Shown: in pieces, positions 13,201 to 24,384 of the stretch | Layout: each line of letters opens with the position of its first letter | Numbering within the stretch: the first letter of the stretch is position 1 | Assembly: GCF_037975245.1 (NCBI RefSeq) | Contig: NC_092566.1 | Span: 18,385,001 to 18,449,000 of the forward strand | Direction: 5' to 3' | DNA: 64,000 bases | From: Apostichopus japonicus | Taxonomy: Eukaryota > Echinodermata > Holothuroidea > Aspidochirotida > Stichopodidae | Translations under genes and position numbers: made by a program | Notes under the pieces: model-generated | What the model was told of the DNA's origin: nothing | What the model saw: only the letters and a program-made list of their open reading frames with translations | Database searches by the model: none

Positions 13201-13947
13201 GTAGACGCACCGTATGCTGTGGTAACGTTAGTAGTGTACAAGTATAGCACGTCATTTCATTTAGAATTAATGGGATATCCCAGTGAAGATCAAATTGAGA
13301 GGTCACTGAACCACAGCCTTAATTGGGTTTGTTTTGTTTAATTAACATACGTATTAGTAAACAAAAAGGCAAATGTTAATCCATTAAAGTATAACTTCAG
13401 CGCGAAAGCTGGAGTAGAACAAAGAAACCCTTTTGGGAGGCCAACAATTGTAATACTTTTTAAATACCATTTTTGAGATACATTTTTTTTTTTTCAAACT
13501 GCGTGAAATTTTATGACCGCATCTGGCAACATTGGTGTTATATATGATTTCATAGTGGCTCTTGAGAGTAGACTGTTGCTAGGCAATTTCCTGCGTGGGC
13601 CAACAAACTATAGAAATTGCGCTAGTACTCTACCGGTCCTAACATATTATAATGCCTGCAATTTTGACAAGAAATCCACTTTTGACAAGCGTTCAGTAAA
13701 AGTTCATATTTAGTATATGCATTGCAGTCTAGAATGCAGGTCGTGTAATGGTAAACCTCAATAATTATGGGACAGTGACTGGAATATTTTATGGATGGGT
13801 TTAGGGAGACCTGTAAGGATTGAAAATGTCATTGTTGAAAAGGAAACGGGAAGAAAATAAGTGCAATGTGCTTTTTTGTCTGTATTTCTATTCCGGTTTC
13901 AAGATATTCACCATCAAATATGAATGTACTGCTTCCATTTTAAAGCA
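10241..13947. other. Intergenic stretch without a recognised gene
   Basis: I see no coding exon, RNA gene or intact transposon here. A GC-rich patch at 10320-10380 resembles a hAT-like end without a partner. The open frames present are short, lack domain motifs and have no convincing splice context. Undetected 5' untranslated exons of the downstream sulfotransferase cannot be excluded. Confidence 0.5.
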
Positions 13948-13953
13948 GGCTTT

Positions 13954-15308
13954 CAGGGGCGTATCCAGGATTTTCCAATAGGGGGGGGGGGGGCGCCAGG
14001 CATGAATGATCGCCGTCCTGGGGGATGGGTCTAAGGGGAGGGGTGTACAATTTTTGCTTTCAAAGAAGGGTTGAAATGCAAAATGGTGTCATATGCATGG
14101 GCGGCGATCCGTACTTCCGAGGAAGGGGGGGGGGGGGGATATGACCTTGTTAACTATCTAAGCGTAGCGCCACCATGAGTTGGCGCGAAGCGTACAAGAA
14201 AATTTTGGGATTAACAAACCCTCTAGATGGCCGGAAACGGCACTTCCCGAGGTTTCCAAGCGGCATATACCCAACTTTAAAATAGGGATGTCATGTCCGA
14301 AATATCTCATAATCAGGATCCAAAATACTTTTTTTTAAATTTCGGGTGTTATTTTGGGAAAATTGCCCCTGTCAATCTTGTTTCAGGCGCAACGTTAGAA
14401 TGTTCGAGAGCTCTGTTATATTATTCGATGAAGAAAATGGCCTCATGCAGGATATTATAGGCCTATACACATGCAATACACAATTACACATAGTTACATT
14501 CCTAGGTACCGATTGCTACGGCATCCAGGTGAAACGTGTATTAAGCATTACCCTGGTTACATGAGATTCTCAGCTGTTCGAGGGAACATGTACGTGTGTA
14601 GGCCTACTATAGGGCCTATATGAATACTATGAGGGTGCATATATGTACTATATCAATACCGTGGGCGCAATAATACATTTTGTTGTTATAGGGCCAATGA
14701 AGCCTACAGTCAACTATTTTTGCTTTATAAAGACGCTTTATTTGAAAAGATCGCACTGCGTTTATGGTAGGCGAGAAATGAAGCTAAAAAAGAGCCGTAC
14801 ATTAACGAAGATGCATAAATGTAGGCATGAAAATATTCTTATCCCTGGCATTTGGTGGGGGGGGGGGGTGATATGGTGCATTACATCCCCTCCACCCATT
14901 TTCATGGGGGGATATATCCCCCCTCCACCCAGGATCGCCGCCCATGGCCATATGTGATCCATTTTTCGACCTTAATAATAAGCAACATTTCCAGTAAATA
15001 TGGACACAAAATGCACAATTTAGTATGGCTGGCATGTCATTTAGTGTTTATAGTGATAATACAAACACAATTACCATCTATGTTTCTAAAACTATTATGC
15101 CGCCGAACTTCGCCAGAACCTTTTTTTGGCAAACAAAAAATAAAGCATACGGGAGGGGGGGGGGGTTGAGCGATCACCGACATCTCACATAAAGGTCGTC
15201 ATCAATTTTTTTTTTTTTTTTTTTTTTTTTGCTAAACTTTTTTTTTTTTTGGTGACGGCCAATAGGGGGGGCGCGCGCCTGTTGCGCCCCCCCCTGGATA
15301 CGCCCCTG
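13954..15308. mobile_element. Non-autonomous TIR transposon (hAT-like ends), 1355 bp
   Basis: The ends are a perfect 16 bp inverted repeat, CAGGGGCGTATCCAGG at 13954-13969 and its complement at 15293-15308. They are flanked directly by GGCTTT on both sides (13948-13953 and 15309-15314), a 6 bp target duplication. The right end also folds on itself around GCGCGCGCC. There is no transposase. The CAGGGGCG start is typical of hAT-like MITEs, but hAT duplications are usually 8 bp, so the superfamily is left open. A second element is nested at 14096-14946. Confidence 0.85.
14096..14946. mobile_element. Nested hAT-like MITE, 851 bp
   Basis: The termini form a perfect 15 bp inverted repeat: CATGGGCGGCGATCC at 14096-14110 and its complement at 14932-14946. 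The flanks are GTCATATG (14088-14095) and GCCATATG (14947-14954), an 8 bp duplication matching at seven positions, as expected for hAT. No coding capacity. It inserted inside the larger element at 13954-15308 and is therefore younger. Confidence 0.8.
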
Positions 15309-15428
15309 GGCTTTTGCATTTTGGTCAGAAATTTGTTAAAACCGACCGAGTTTTACTCACAGTAAAATTGTTGATCAAACTATACGACTCCCTCCGAGGT
15401 TTCTAGGCCACGATCATTCATTCGTTAA

Positions 15429-16207
15429 TTGGAAAATATTAACATCAAGCATGCAGGTCTCATCCAAACTAAATCCGAAAAACTTGTAATTGAGGACTCT
15501 GAAGTTGAACGTGTGTCTCATACCATGTATCTTGGTGTGCGTATAGATAAAAAATTAATATTCACTGGTCATATTTCAAATATACTACGACGAGTCTACT
15601 ACATTGTATCCACATTGACATATCTCGTTCCGTTCTTCGAATTAGGCGTGAGGCATAAAGTATTTGTAACATCGATTCTGCCCCATATAATATATGCTGT
15701 GCCTGTTTGGTATCATTTTCTACTTGCCTGTAATAAACAAAGAATCAGAGCATTCTTGAAGTATTGTGCTAAGATTTTCAGGTTGGATTATGAGAGTATG
15801 GTTGATCAGGTCAATGGTGGAGCTAGGCATGAGTTTATCAGACTAAGTAGGAATATTCAAAGAGAAGAAAATCACCCGCTTCATGCAGAACTGAAATCAC
15901 TGTGTCGACACACTAGCTATAATCTCAGGAATCGTGCATTGACACCAACATATAGAGTGCAAGTTTTCAGAAACTCGTTTGTATACAGAGCATCTATTTT
16001 TATTCAACATGACACTTTAAATGACTTGATTTGATGTAATTTGTATAGTTTCCACAGTTTTTATTCCCTAATTGGGTTACTGTTTTCCTAACTTTTATGC
16101 ATTTTATGAATGCACGTAACAATTTTATTTATTTTATTTATTATACTCACCATTTTCCTATTTAAGAACTGTATTTTATGCAATTTACTGGAATAAACGA
16201 AACGAAA
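15429..16207 (+). pseudogene. 5'-truncated LINE, RT C-terminal end plus 3' UTR
   Basis: A 201-residue frame (15429-16034) contains YLGVRIDKKLIFTGHI and SILPHIIYAVPVWY, the palm/thumb region after the catalytic YADD of LINE reverse transcriptases, then a basic C-terminus ending with TGA at 16032-16034. The catalytic core is missing, so it cannot move itself. The 3' tail reads GGAATAAACGAAACGAAAA near 16190-16208. It is a different family from the LINE at 31795/38885. Confidence 0.8.
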
Positions 16208-16209
16208 AT

Positions 16210-16864
16210 TCAACCAGTCGATGTAGACTATAAATACAATGGACACTTCCGTTGTTCAAACATAATCTATTTCTTGTTCATTCTTTAGTATATAATAAAA
16301 TTATTTAGGCATGAACATAACATAGAACTCATAACGATTTTCATGATTTAGTCGATAACATGAATTGTGAAATGAGAAATAGTATGTTGCAACCATGACA
16401 GCAAAACAAGGAAGCCAAAACAGTCACCTTCTCTCAGTAGGATCTAGTTCAAGTTACAAATGGTTTCCTTGGTGAAATCGTGAAAGTAAAGACCTTACAT
16501 AGCCTTGTGGGCGATATGTGGACAACCAGAGATGAATCCACAAGTCCGTCAGTGACCTATTCATCGCCAAGTCATGGGAAAGATGTTATCACTTCGAGGA
16601 AGCCAAGCCTCGTTTATTTTTTTGAAACACGGCTTGGAGGGCTCTCAATGACACTAGCCTTTTTCCTGTTCTATGTTATACCCTTTAATATACTCAATGA
16701 ACTTGACTTACGTTTTGACCGCTACAGGTGTTGTTATGTCATCATTGGCCATATCCTTGTCTCTTTCAAAACGTCACCTTTGTTATACATCTAATGGTCG
16801 GATATCCGTATATTCCTCGATTAATTTTCTTGACTTACGGTTTATTGAGGTATAATTATACAAA
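16210..16864. other. Intergenic, nothing recognised
   Basis: No gene, repeat or RNA recognised. A frame at 16480-16794 shows no domain signature. Confidence 0.5.
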
Positions 16865-16872
16865 CACCGTCA

Positions 16873-17247
16873 CAGTGGCGTAGGAAGGTACTTTTGAGTG
16901 GGGGGCTGAAGACTGATGGCCGGCCTGGGGGAGGGGTTTAAGGGGAGGGCGTCCCCCTCCCCTTTGGATTTTTTTTGCATTTCCAGGTGGCCTCAGATGC
17001 AATTTGGTGCAATATAGCACACTTCAACACCCACTCCATTTTGTAAAGAATTTTGCATTTTCACCTGGCCTTAGATGCAATTTGGTGCTTCAAATGAGAT
17101 TTTTTTCTCATTTGGAAATGAAAAAGGGGTTTTCTGACTTGCGGAGCGGGGGGGGGGGGCGGAACGATACTTCCGCCCCCCATATTTTTCACTGGGGGGC
17201 TGGCGCGCCCCCCCCCCCCCCCCAGCCCCCCGGTTCCTACGCCCTTG
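16873..17247. mobile_element. hAT-type MITE, 375 bp, perfect 8 bp target duplication
   Basis: The element begins CAGTGGCGTAGGAAG (16873-16887) and ends GTTCCTACGCCCTTG (17233-17247), 15 bp imperfect inverted repeats. CACCGTCA flanks it exactly on both sides (16865-16872 and 17248-17255). An 8 bp duplication with CA...TG ends is diagnostic of the hAT superfamily. The interior is G/C homopolymer-rich and non-coding. Confidence 0.92.
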
Positions 17248-17255
17248 CACCGTCA

Positions 17256-18716
17256 TACAGCTTGCGTGCAAAGGTTAACAGGACGATAAGTTTGTGATTT
17301 TATTGGCAGTCGATCAACACTGAATATGCATGAGGCATCTAAGAAATTATTTTCCCAATGTGTTTACAAGGTGTCTTAATTCTACGGTTCGTCCACAACT
17401 TTGATACATAATATAAATATCTGATCAAGATGTAAAGATATATGCTACGGGAAGCAGGCTGGTGTTCCACTTTACTCTCTGCATGGGATTCTGGCGGTGA
17501 TGGTACGGTCGCCCCACAGCCTTGTTTATTTCAGTTTCAAGAAGTTATAGCCTAGTAAATAAATTATGCTGTTTTGGGGTTGGGAAATGTCACCTTTGTG
17601 TTGAATTGATTCGTCCCAGGTGGTGAGAAGTTATTTTGAAGTAACATACTTTCTCTGACTGCGGCCACAGCACGCCTATATTCTTCACGCTTTCTTCTTT
17701 ATCGCCTTTCAAGTTGGTTAGGAACAGTGTAAATGTGTACAGGTGTGAATTTATTATTCCATCTTTTGGAGATTGTAATAAATATTAGATGTAATTGTGG
17801 GAGGGGGGAGGGTTAAATGGTGGTGTATTTCCACCGACCTGTATACCTCTCTCTGACGTTGCAGTGTGACATGAATATCTGTAATTTCATCCTATATGGT
17901 TCTCTCAACATAGCCGGATTGTATTAGTCGCTTTGTACCAGCAAGGTCTGTCTTAGAACCGTCTAGGACTGTACTTTGATTCGGGAATTTAGAGTTCGAT
18001 ATGACCTGCTAATTTTATCACGTTGTATATGAAATCTGTTGCAGTGTTAGCGGAAACCCTGTTCTGATCGCTTGTTCCGGTGTTGTGTACATTGCTGTCA
18101 TGTGTGGTGTCTGTAACGTCTCGATATGTTTGTGTATGCATGTAAAGTGTATTTGTAACTTACATGCAGTGTGTGTTGATTGTTGCCCTGTCTATATCCA
18201 GTTGATATTACTCAATAAGGTCTTTAGTATTTCAAGTATAGTGTGCTGATCTTCGGCTCTATACAAGCCTACTGTACCATGACAACAACCACAGTGAAGG
18301 TTAATAAGAATAGTACTATTACTATTCAAAGCCTGTGTAAAACCCCGAATTCACAAAACAAAAGATATCTATTCATGGTGTAAATAATCAAAATAAGAAC
18401 TCCAATGATAGGTGTCTAGTGGCCTCTTAATATACGTTAGGAACAGTTTTAATTAGAAAGATTTCCAGAGACCTTGAAGCTGCAAACGAACAAAGGCAAT
18501 GTCTACAAGAAGATCGCTATAATTTTATGAAACGCAGTTGCTAGGTCCAGTAGGATGAAGCCTATCCATCGTAAGCATTATTTAGCGTTTGGCCGTCGTG
18601 GAAGGCAGTGACACTGGCCGACCGATCAAGTTGCTCAAACTAAGAAAATATACAACTTCTTCATATTTTCGATTCCTTGGCAACATATCTGCCACTGAAC
18701 ATGCGTGTTTACTTGG
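17256..18716. other. Intergenic, no gene recognised
   Basis: I find no supported exon or RNA gene. The stretch is unique-looking with ordinary composition; it may contain upstream non-coding parts of the sulfotransferase transcription unit. Confidence 0.45.
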
Positions 18717-19245
18717 AGTATCCACTGAATAGCCACGGAGTAGCCATGGAATAACCAGGTAGTGTAGCCACGGAGTAGCCATGGAATAACCAGGTAGTGT
18801 AGCCACGGAGTAGCCATGGAATAACCAGGTAGTGTAGCCATGGAGTAGCCATTGAGTAGCCATGGAATAACCAGGTAGTTTAACCACGGAGTAGCCATGG
18901 AGTAGCCATGGAATAACCAGGTAGTGTAGCCACGGAGTAGCCATGGAATAACCAGGTAGTGTAGCCACGGAGTAGCCATGGAATAACCAGGTAGTGTAGC
19001 CACGGAGTAGCCATGGAATAACCAGGTAGTGTAGCCACGGAGTAGCCATGGAATAACCAGGTAGTGTAGCCATGGAGTAGCCATTGAGTAGCCATGGAAT
19101 AACCAGGTAGTTTAACCACGGAGTAGCCATGGAATAACCAGGTAGTGTAGCCACGGAGTAGCCATGGAATAACCAGGTAGTTTAACCACGGAGTAGCCAT
19201 GGAATAACCAGGTAGTGTAGCCACGGAGTAGCCATGGAGTAGCCG
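18717..19245. repeat. 35 bp minisatellite, about 15 copies
   Basis: Tandem 35 bp units containing AGTAGCCATGGAATAACC and GGTAGTGTAGCCACGG, with a few shortened variants. No frame on the minus strand contains a stop within the unit; because 35 is not a multiple of three, minus-strand open frames of 150-222 codons cycle through all three frames with a 35-residue super-period. These are almost certainly not genes. Confidence 0.95.
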
Positions 19246-19587
19246 CGGAGTCAGGGTAATACATTTGATGTATGTCTTCTCCTTCTTCCGCAGATCGGAA
19301 CTAGGTATTTCTTTATCAGACAAGCATTCTAATTGCCTATTGATCTGGGGACAGGGAAACGTGATGGTTAGTCTTGTCACGTGACTAGATCCCACGTAGA
19401 GGAGCTGGACACCGAAACAGGTATTTTTGAAAACACATATTTTAAGATGATTACGATAATGAGTGTAAAGAAATGAACAGGATTCACTAATGGAAACTTT
19501 GTGAAGTCTAAGGTAGCCATATGTTATAAATTGGGCGAATGTTTTCATTTCAATCTAGTGTTAAATCAACTAAACATGGTTTTTGAC

Positions 19588-21715
19588 AGGTATCACTCTA
19601 TGTATGATGCTATATTGTCAGGTATCACTCTATGTATATATGATGCTATATTGTCAGGTATCACTGTATGTATATGATGCTATATTGTCAGGTATCACTC
19701 TATGTATATGATGCTATATTGTCAGGTATCACTCTATGTATATGATGCTATATTGCCAAGTATCACTATATGTATATGATGATATATTGTCAGGTATCAC
19801 TCTATGTATATGATGCTATATTGTCAGGTATCACTCTATGTATATGATGCTATATTGTCAGGTATCACTCTTTGTATATGATGCTATATTGTCAGGTATC
19901 ACTCTATGTATATGATGCTATATTGTCAGGTATCACTCTATGTATATGATGCTATATTGCCAAGTATCACTATATGTATATGATGCTATATTGCCAAGTA
20001 TCACTATATGTATATGATGATATATTGTCAGGTATCACTCTATGTATATGATGCTATATTGTCAGGTATCACTCTATGTATATGATGATATATTGTCAGG
20101 TATCACTCTATGTATATGATGCTATATTGTCAGGTATCACTCTATGTATATGATGCTATATTGTCAGGTATCACTCTATGTATATGATGATATATTGTCA
20201 GGTATCACTCTATGTATATTATGCTATATTGTCAGGTATCACTCTATGTATATGATGCTATATTGTCAGGTATCACTCTATGTATATGATGCTATATTGT
20301 CAGGTAACACTCTATGTATATGATGCTATATTGTCAGGTATCACTCTATGTATATGATGCTATATTGTCAGGTATCACTCTATGTATATGATGCTATATT
20401 GTCAGGTATCACTCTATGTATATGATGCTATATTGTCAGGTATCACTCTATGTATATGATGCTATATTGTCAGGTGTCACTCTATGTATATGATGCTATA
20501 TTGCCAAGTATCACTATATGTATATGATGCTATATTGCCAAATATCACTATATGTATATGATGCTATATTGCCAAGTATCACTATATGTATATGATGATA
20601 TATTGTCAGGTATCACTCTATGTATATGATGCTATATTGTCAGGTATCACTCTATGTATATGATGCTATATTGTCAGGTATCACTCTATGTATATGATGA
20701 TATATTGTCAGGTATCACTCTATGTATATTATGCTATATTGTCAGGTATCACTGTATGTATATATGATGCTATATTGTCAGGTATCACTGTATGTATATG
20801 ATGCTATATTGTCAGGTATCACTCTATGTATATGATGATATATTGTCAGGTATCACTCTATGTATATTATGCTATATTGTCAGGTATCACTGTATGTATA
20901 TATGATGCTATATTGTCAGGTATCACTGTATGTATATGATGCTATATTTTCAGGTATCACTCTATGTATATGATGCTATATTGTCAGGTATCACTCTATG
21001 TATATGATGCTATATTGCCAAGTATCACTATATGTATATGATGCTATATTGCCAAGTATCACTATATGTATATGATGATATATTGTCAGGTATCACTCTA
21101 TGTATATGATGCTATATTGTCAGGTATCACTCTATGTATATGATGCTATATTGTCAGGTATCACTCTATGTATATGATGCTATATTGTCAGGTATCACTC
21201 TATGTATATGATGCTATATTGTCAGGTATCACTCTATGTATATGATGCTATATTGCCAAGTATCACTATATGTATATGATGCTATATTGTCAGGTATCAC
21301 TATATGTATATGATGATATATTGTCAGGTATCACTCTATGTATATTATGCTATATTGTCAGGTATTACTCTATGTATATGATGCTATATTGTCAGGTATC
21401 ACTCTATGTATATGATGCTATATTGTCAGGTATCACTCTATGTATATGATGATATATTGTCAGGTATCACTCTATGTATATTATGCTATATTGTCAGGTA
21501 TCACTCTATGTATATTATGCTATATTGTCAGGTATCACTCTATGTATATGATGCTATGTTGTCAGGTATCACTCTATGTATATGATGCTGTATTGTCAGG
21601 TATCACTCTATGTATATGATGCTATATTGTCAGGTATCACTCTATGTATATGATGCTATATTGTCAGGTATCACTCTCTGTATATGATACTATTGTCAGG
21701 TATCACCCTTTGTAG
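19588..21715. repeat. 34 bp minisatellite, about 62 copies
   Basis: Tandem 34 bp units built on ATTGTCAGGTATCACTC and TATGTATATGATGCTAT. Variant monomers (TTGCCAAGTATCACTATA, GATGATATATTG, TATTATGC, CTGTATGTATATATG) recur in the same order in several blocks, for example around 20695-20800 and 20835-20945, showing higher-order amplification. The array ends about 55 bases before the acceptor of the sulfotransferase exon. Confidence 0.95.
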
Positions 21716-21770
21716 CTGGTGATAAGATACAGATTGTTGACTATAAGAATGTTTATGATTTCCTTTTTAG

Positions 21771-21872
21771 ATGTTTACGACTCGATTACTACACCAACGA
21801 GAATATAGTACGAGAGAAGTTTGTCTACGTGACGCTACAACCGGCCATTATTAGTGGCTAGGGACTGACAAG
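21771..21872 (+). other. 5' UTR portion of the sulfotransferase exon
   Basis: TTTCCTTTTTAG at 21759-21770 is a good splice acceptor. The 102 bases to the ATG contain an in-frame TAG (21852-21854), so translation cannot start further upstream in this exon. At least one 5' untranslated exon should lie upstream, beyond the minisatellite. Confidence 0.6.
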
Positions 21873-23288
21873 ATGTCGCTGCCGATGCCATCCGGGAAGG
21901 TGATGAGATTTGGGATCAAGCTGATCTCGTTCTATGTGTTATCTGTGCTACTAATTGGCATTATAATTGTACAGGTCATGGACCTGCTGTCAACTGGGGC
22001 ACGCCCAGACAAAGATACTTTACAGCGACATATTCAAAATCGTCTCCTTGATTCCCAGAATGGCAGAGACATTTATGCTGGAGCGTGGGGGCCATCAAGG
22101 GGCTTGCAATACCACCCAAAACTGGCGGTTGGTACAGATGTACAATATAAAGTTACCGAAGTTTCAATAGCAGACCACGGACCGGAGGCTGATTTTGTAG
22201 AGACTAGTTCCGATTGTTGCAATAGTGCGGGAACCGGTTCACGAATATTTATATTGGCGGCAATGCGAACAGGTTCTTCCTTTCTGGGAGAAATATTTGC
22301 ACAACGAAGAGATTTCTTCTACCTGTTTGAACCAGGGAAGTATTTAGCAGATCATATAGAATCTCAAAACCTAAGCAGACGAGTACTTATAACACGTTAC
22401 TTGCAATTGATAGAGGATGTGTACAGATGTGACTTTTCTAATTCAAAAGTATTAACGGACGGCTTATCTAACGAAACTACTCTTGGGAAGAAACGGTTTG
22501 CACCAGCGTTATTAAGATCTAACGGTTGTCGAAGAAAAGGTAACGAGCTCAAGCGAGGGAAGTTAGTTTGTGATCAGCCGTTCCCAGTTAGCGAAATTAC
22601 AAACGCTTGTAAATCTAGACCGCACGTGGGAATTAAGGCTATTCGCATCCCAGATTTAAACCTATTGTTACATTTAATGAGACGAAGCAAAACAAACCTC
22701 AAAGTTATTCACTTGGTTCGCGATCCTCGTGGGATGGTGGTATCGCGATTACGGGTACATGCAAAAGACCGGCTACCAGAGGGCATGCTGTACAATGTCT
22801 CCCATATAACCGAAACCGTGCGATATTACGTTCAACGGTATTGTCTATCGTGGGCAACAAACATCGAAATCGGAAAGTACATACCATCAGTTAGTTCAAA
22901 CTATAAACTAGTCAGGTATGAGGACCTAGCACGTGACCCTGTTGGACACACGCATGACATATACTCGTTTGTTGGTTTGGGATCTAAGATTCCGAGTGAA
23001 GTCTATCGCTGGATCGTGAACAATACTGGAATGAACCAAAAACTGAACCAATCAGGCTCAAGCAAACCGTATTCTACTTCAAGGAATTCAAGAGAGACCT
23101 TCGAAGCTTGGAGGAAGAGTGTTCGCTATGATTTTATTCACTTCATCCAAAGTATTGGAGATTGCAGAAAATTAATGAACTTAGCAGGATATTTGCATGT
23201 GCCAGACGAGCAAGCTTTGAGGGATCCTGCTCGAAGCTTTGTTACTAATATCCCAAAGTTTAACCTCACAAAGTATGAATTCCTATGA
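21873..23288 (+). CDS. Carbohydrate (GlcNAc/Gal 6-O-type) sulfotransferase
   Basis: A 471-residue type II membrane protein in one exon. Residues about 12-35 form the signal-anchor. The 5'-phosphosulfate loop of PAPS binding is RTGSSFLGE (132-140), followed by FFYLFEP, and the 3'-phosphate loop is LVRDPRGMVVSR (281-292); KLVRYEDLARDP (345-356) is the usual conserved block after it. This order is that of the CHST1-7 family, Golgi enzymes that transfer sulfate from PAPS to carbon 6 of GlcNAc, Gal or GalNAc on glycans such as keratan or chondroitin sulfate. Sequons occur at NET (200) and NVS (308). The start is fixed by an in-frame TAG 21 bases upstream. Which CHST orthologue and which acceptor cannot be told from sequence; such genes are multiplied in echinoderms. 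AATAAA signals follow at 23699 and 24187. Confidence 0.93.
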   Translation: MSLPMPSGKVMRFGIKLISFYVLSVLLIGIIIVQVMDLLSTGARPDKDTLQRHIQNRLLDSQNGRDIYAGAWGPSRGLQYHPKLAVGTDVQYKVTEVSIADHGPEADFVETSSDCCNSAGTGSRIFILAAMRTGSSFLGEIFAQRRDFFYLFEPGKYLADHIESQNLSRRVLITRYLQLIEDVYRCDFSNSKVLTDGLSNETTLGKKRFAPALLRSNGCRRKGNELKRGKLVCDQPFPVSEITNACKSRPHVGIKAIRIPDLNLLLHLMRRSKTNLKVIHLVRDPRGMVVSRLRVHAKDRLPEGMLYNVSHITETVRYYVQRYCLSWATNIEIGKYIPSVSSNYKLVRYEDLARDPVGHTHDIYSFVGLGSKIPSEVYRWIVNNTGMNQKLNQSGSSKPYSTSRNSRETFEAWRKSVRYDFIHFIQSIGDCRKLMNLAGYLHVPDEQALRDPARSFVTNIPKFNLTKYEFL

Positions 23289-23433
23289 CCAGAGCATAAG
23301 ACTAGGTATCTTACAAGTTTATCAGTGATTTTGTGCTATTTTAACACGCGTGATTTGATTGAGTTTTCCTGCTGCTGCTGTTTCTTGTTGTTGTCTTTTT
23401 GTTGTTGTTTTTTCTATTAGTAAACCGTAATGT

Positions 23434-23541
23434 ATATGGTATATACCATAAGATATATGCTATACCGTAAGATATATGCTATACCGTAAGATATATGGTA
23501 TAACGTAAGATATATGGTTTAACGTAAGATATATGGTATAC
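23434..23541. repeat. ~19 bp tandem repeat GTAAGATATATG
   Basis: Five to six copies of a GTAAGATATATGCTATACC-like unit in the 3' UTR region of the sulfotransferase. The unit is nearly self-complementary (TATGGTATATACCATA). Confidence 0.85.
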
Positions 23542-23698
23542 CTTATCATAAGTGCATTGAGCAGTTTTTGAAGGATTCTGCGCTATGTACGACTAATTAT
23601 TATTATAATTACTATTAGGTCCCATGCTGCGATGATTGTGAAGTAAAGTGGTTCGATGCGTCATCAGCAGCAAAACCCGCGATTCATATCGATATTTT

Positions 23699-23704
23699 AA
23701 TAAA
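23699..23704 (+). terminator. Candidate polyadenylation signal AATAAA (sulfotransferase)
   Basis: First AATAAA hexamer seen downstream of the sulfotransferase stop, 410 bases after it. A second lies at 24187-24192, followed by a GT-rich stretch (TGTTCCTGTGTT) that suits a downstream element. Confidence 0.45.
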
Positions 23705-23787
23705 TATGTATTTCAAACAACTGTGATGGAAGGGCGACGACCCCTACCCACCCTTCCCCTCCCCGCTATTTCTCTCCGTTCCTCCCT

Positions 23788-24003
23788 CAGCCCTATCACC
23801 GCCTAAAGGTGGCGAACTCAAATTTAGTACTTTGCAGTGCGAATGGAAGGGTTAAACAATAATCGTAACCTTTACTTGTTATTGCATCAGCAAAACAGCC
23901 CTATCACCGCCTAAGGTGGCGAACTCAAATTTAGTACTTTGCAGTGCGAATGGAAGGGTTAAACAATAACGTAACCTTTACTTGTTATTGCATCAGCAAA
24001 ACA
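23788..24003 (+). repeat. ~108 bp tandem duplication
   Basis: Two adjacent copies starting CAGCCCTATCACCGCC at 23788 and 23896 differ by only a couple of single-base indels, pointing to a recent slip in the 3' flank of the sulfotransferase. Confidence 0.95.
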
Positions 24004-24384
24004 TTGTTGACTTATGACCCTGTTACTAATGCCAGATAATATTTGGCATAAGTTATATTGACAACGTATTAAAATCATTTTGCTAATGGAAACTCCCTTT
24101 TTAACTTCACTTCGTCGTACTTATTTACCTTGTTTACTTTCTGTAATTTATATATGTGTTTACTGTTTTTCCCGCTGTGCTGTGTCAATAAATGTTCCTG
24201 TGTTACCTCAATCTTGGTCAGCATTGTGAGCTAAATCAGCTTTATGCGTAACTTTGGTCATATAATTCCATTCAAATTGAACAACCTTCCGAAATATCTA
24301 ACTGAAACAACTTTCTGAACATTTTCATCAAATTGGCATTAAAACAGAGATTGACCCTTAATTTGATTCGATTCAAACATTTTT

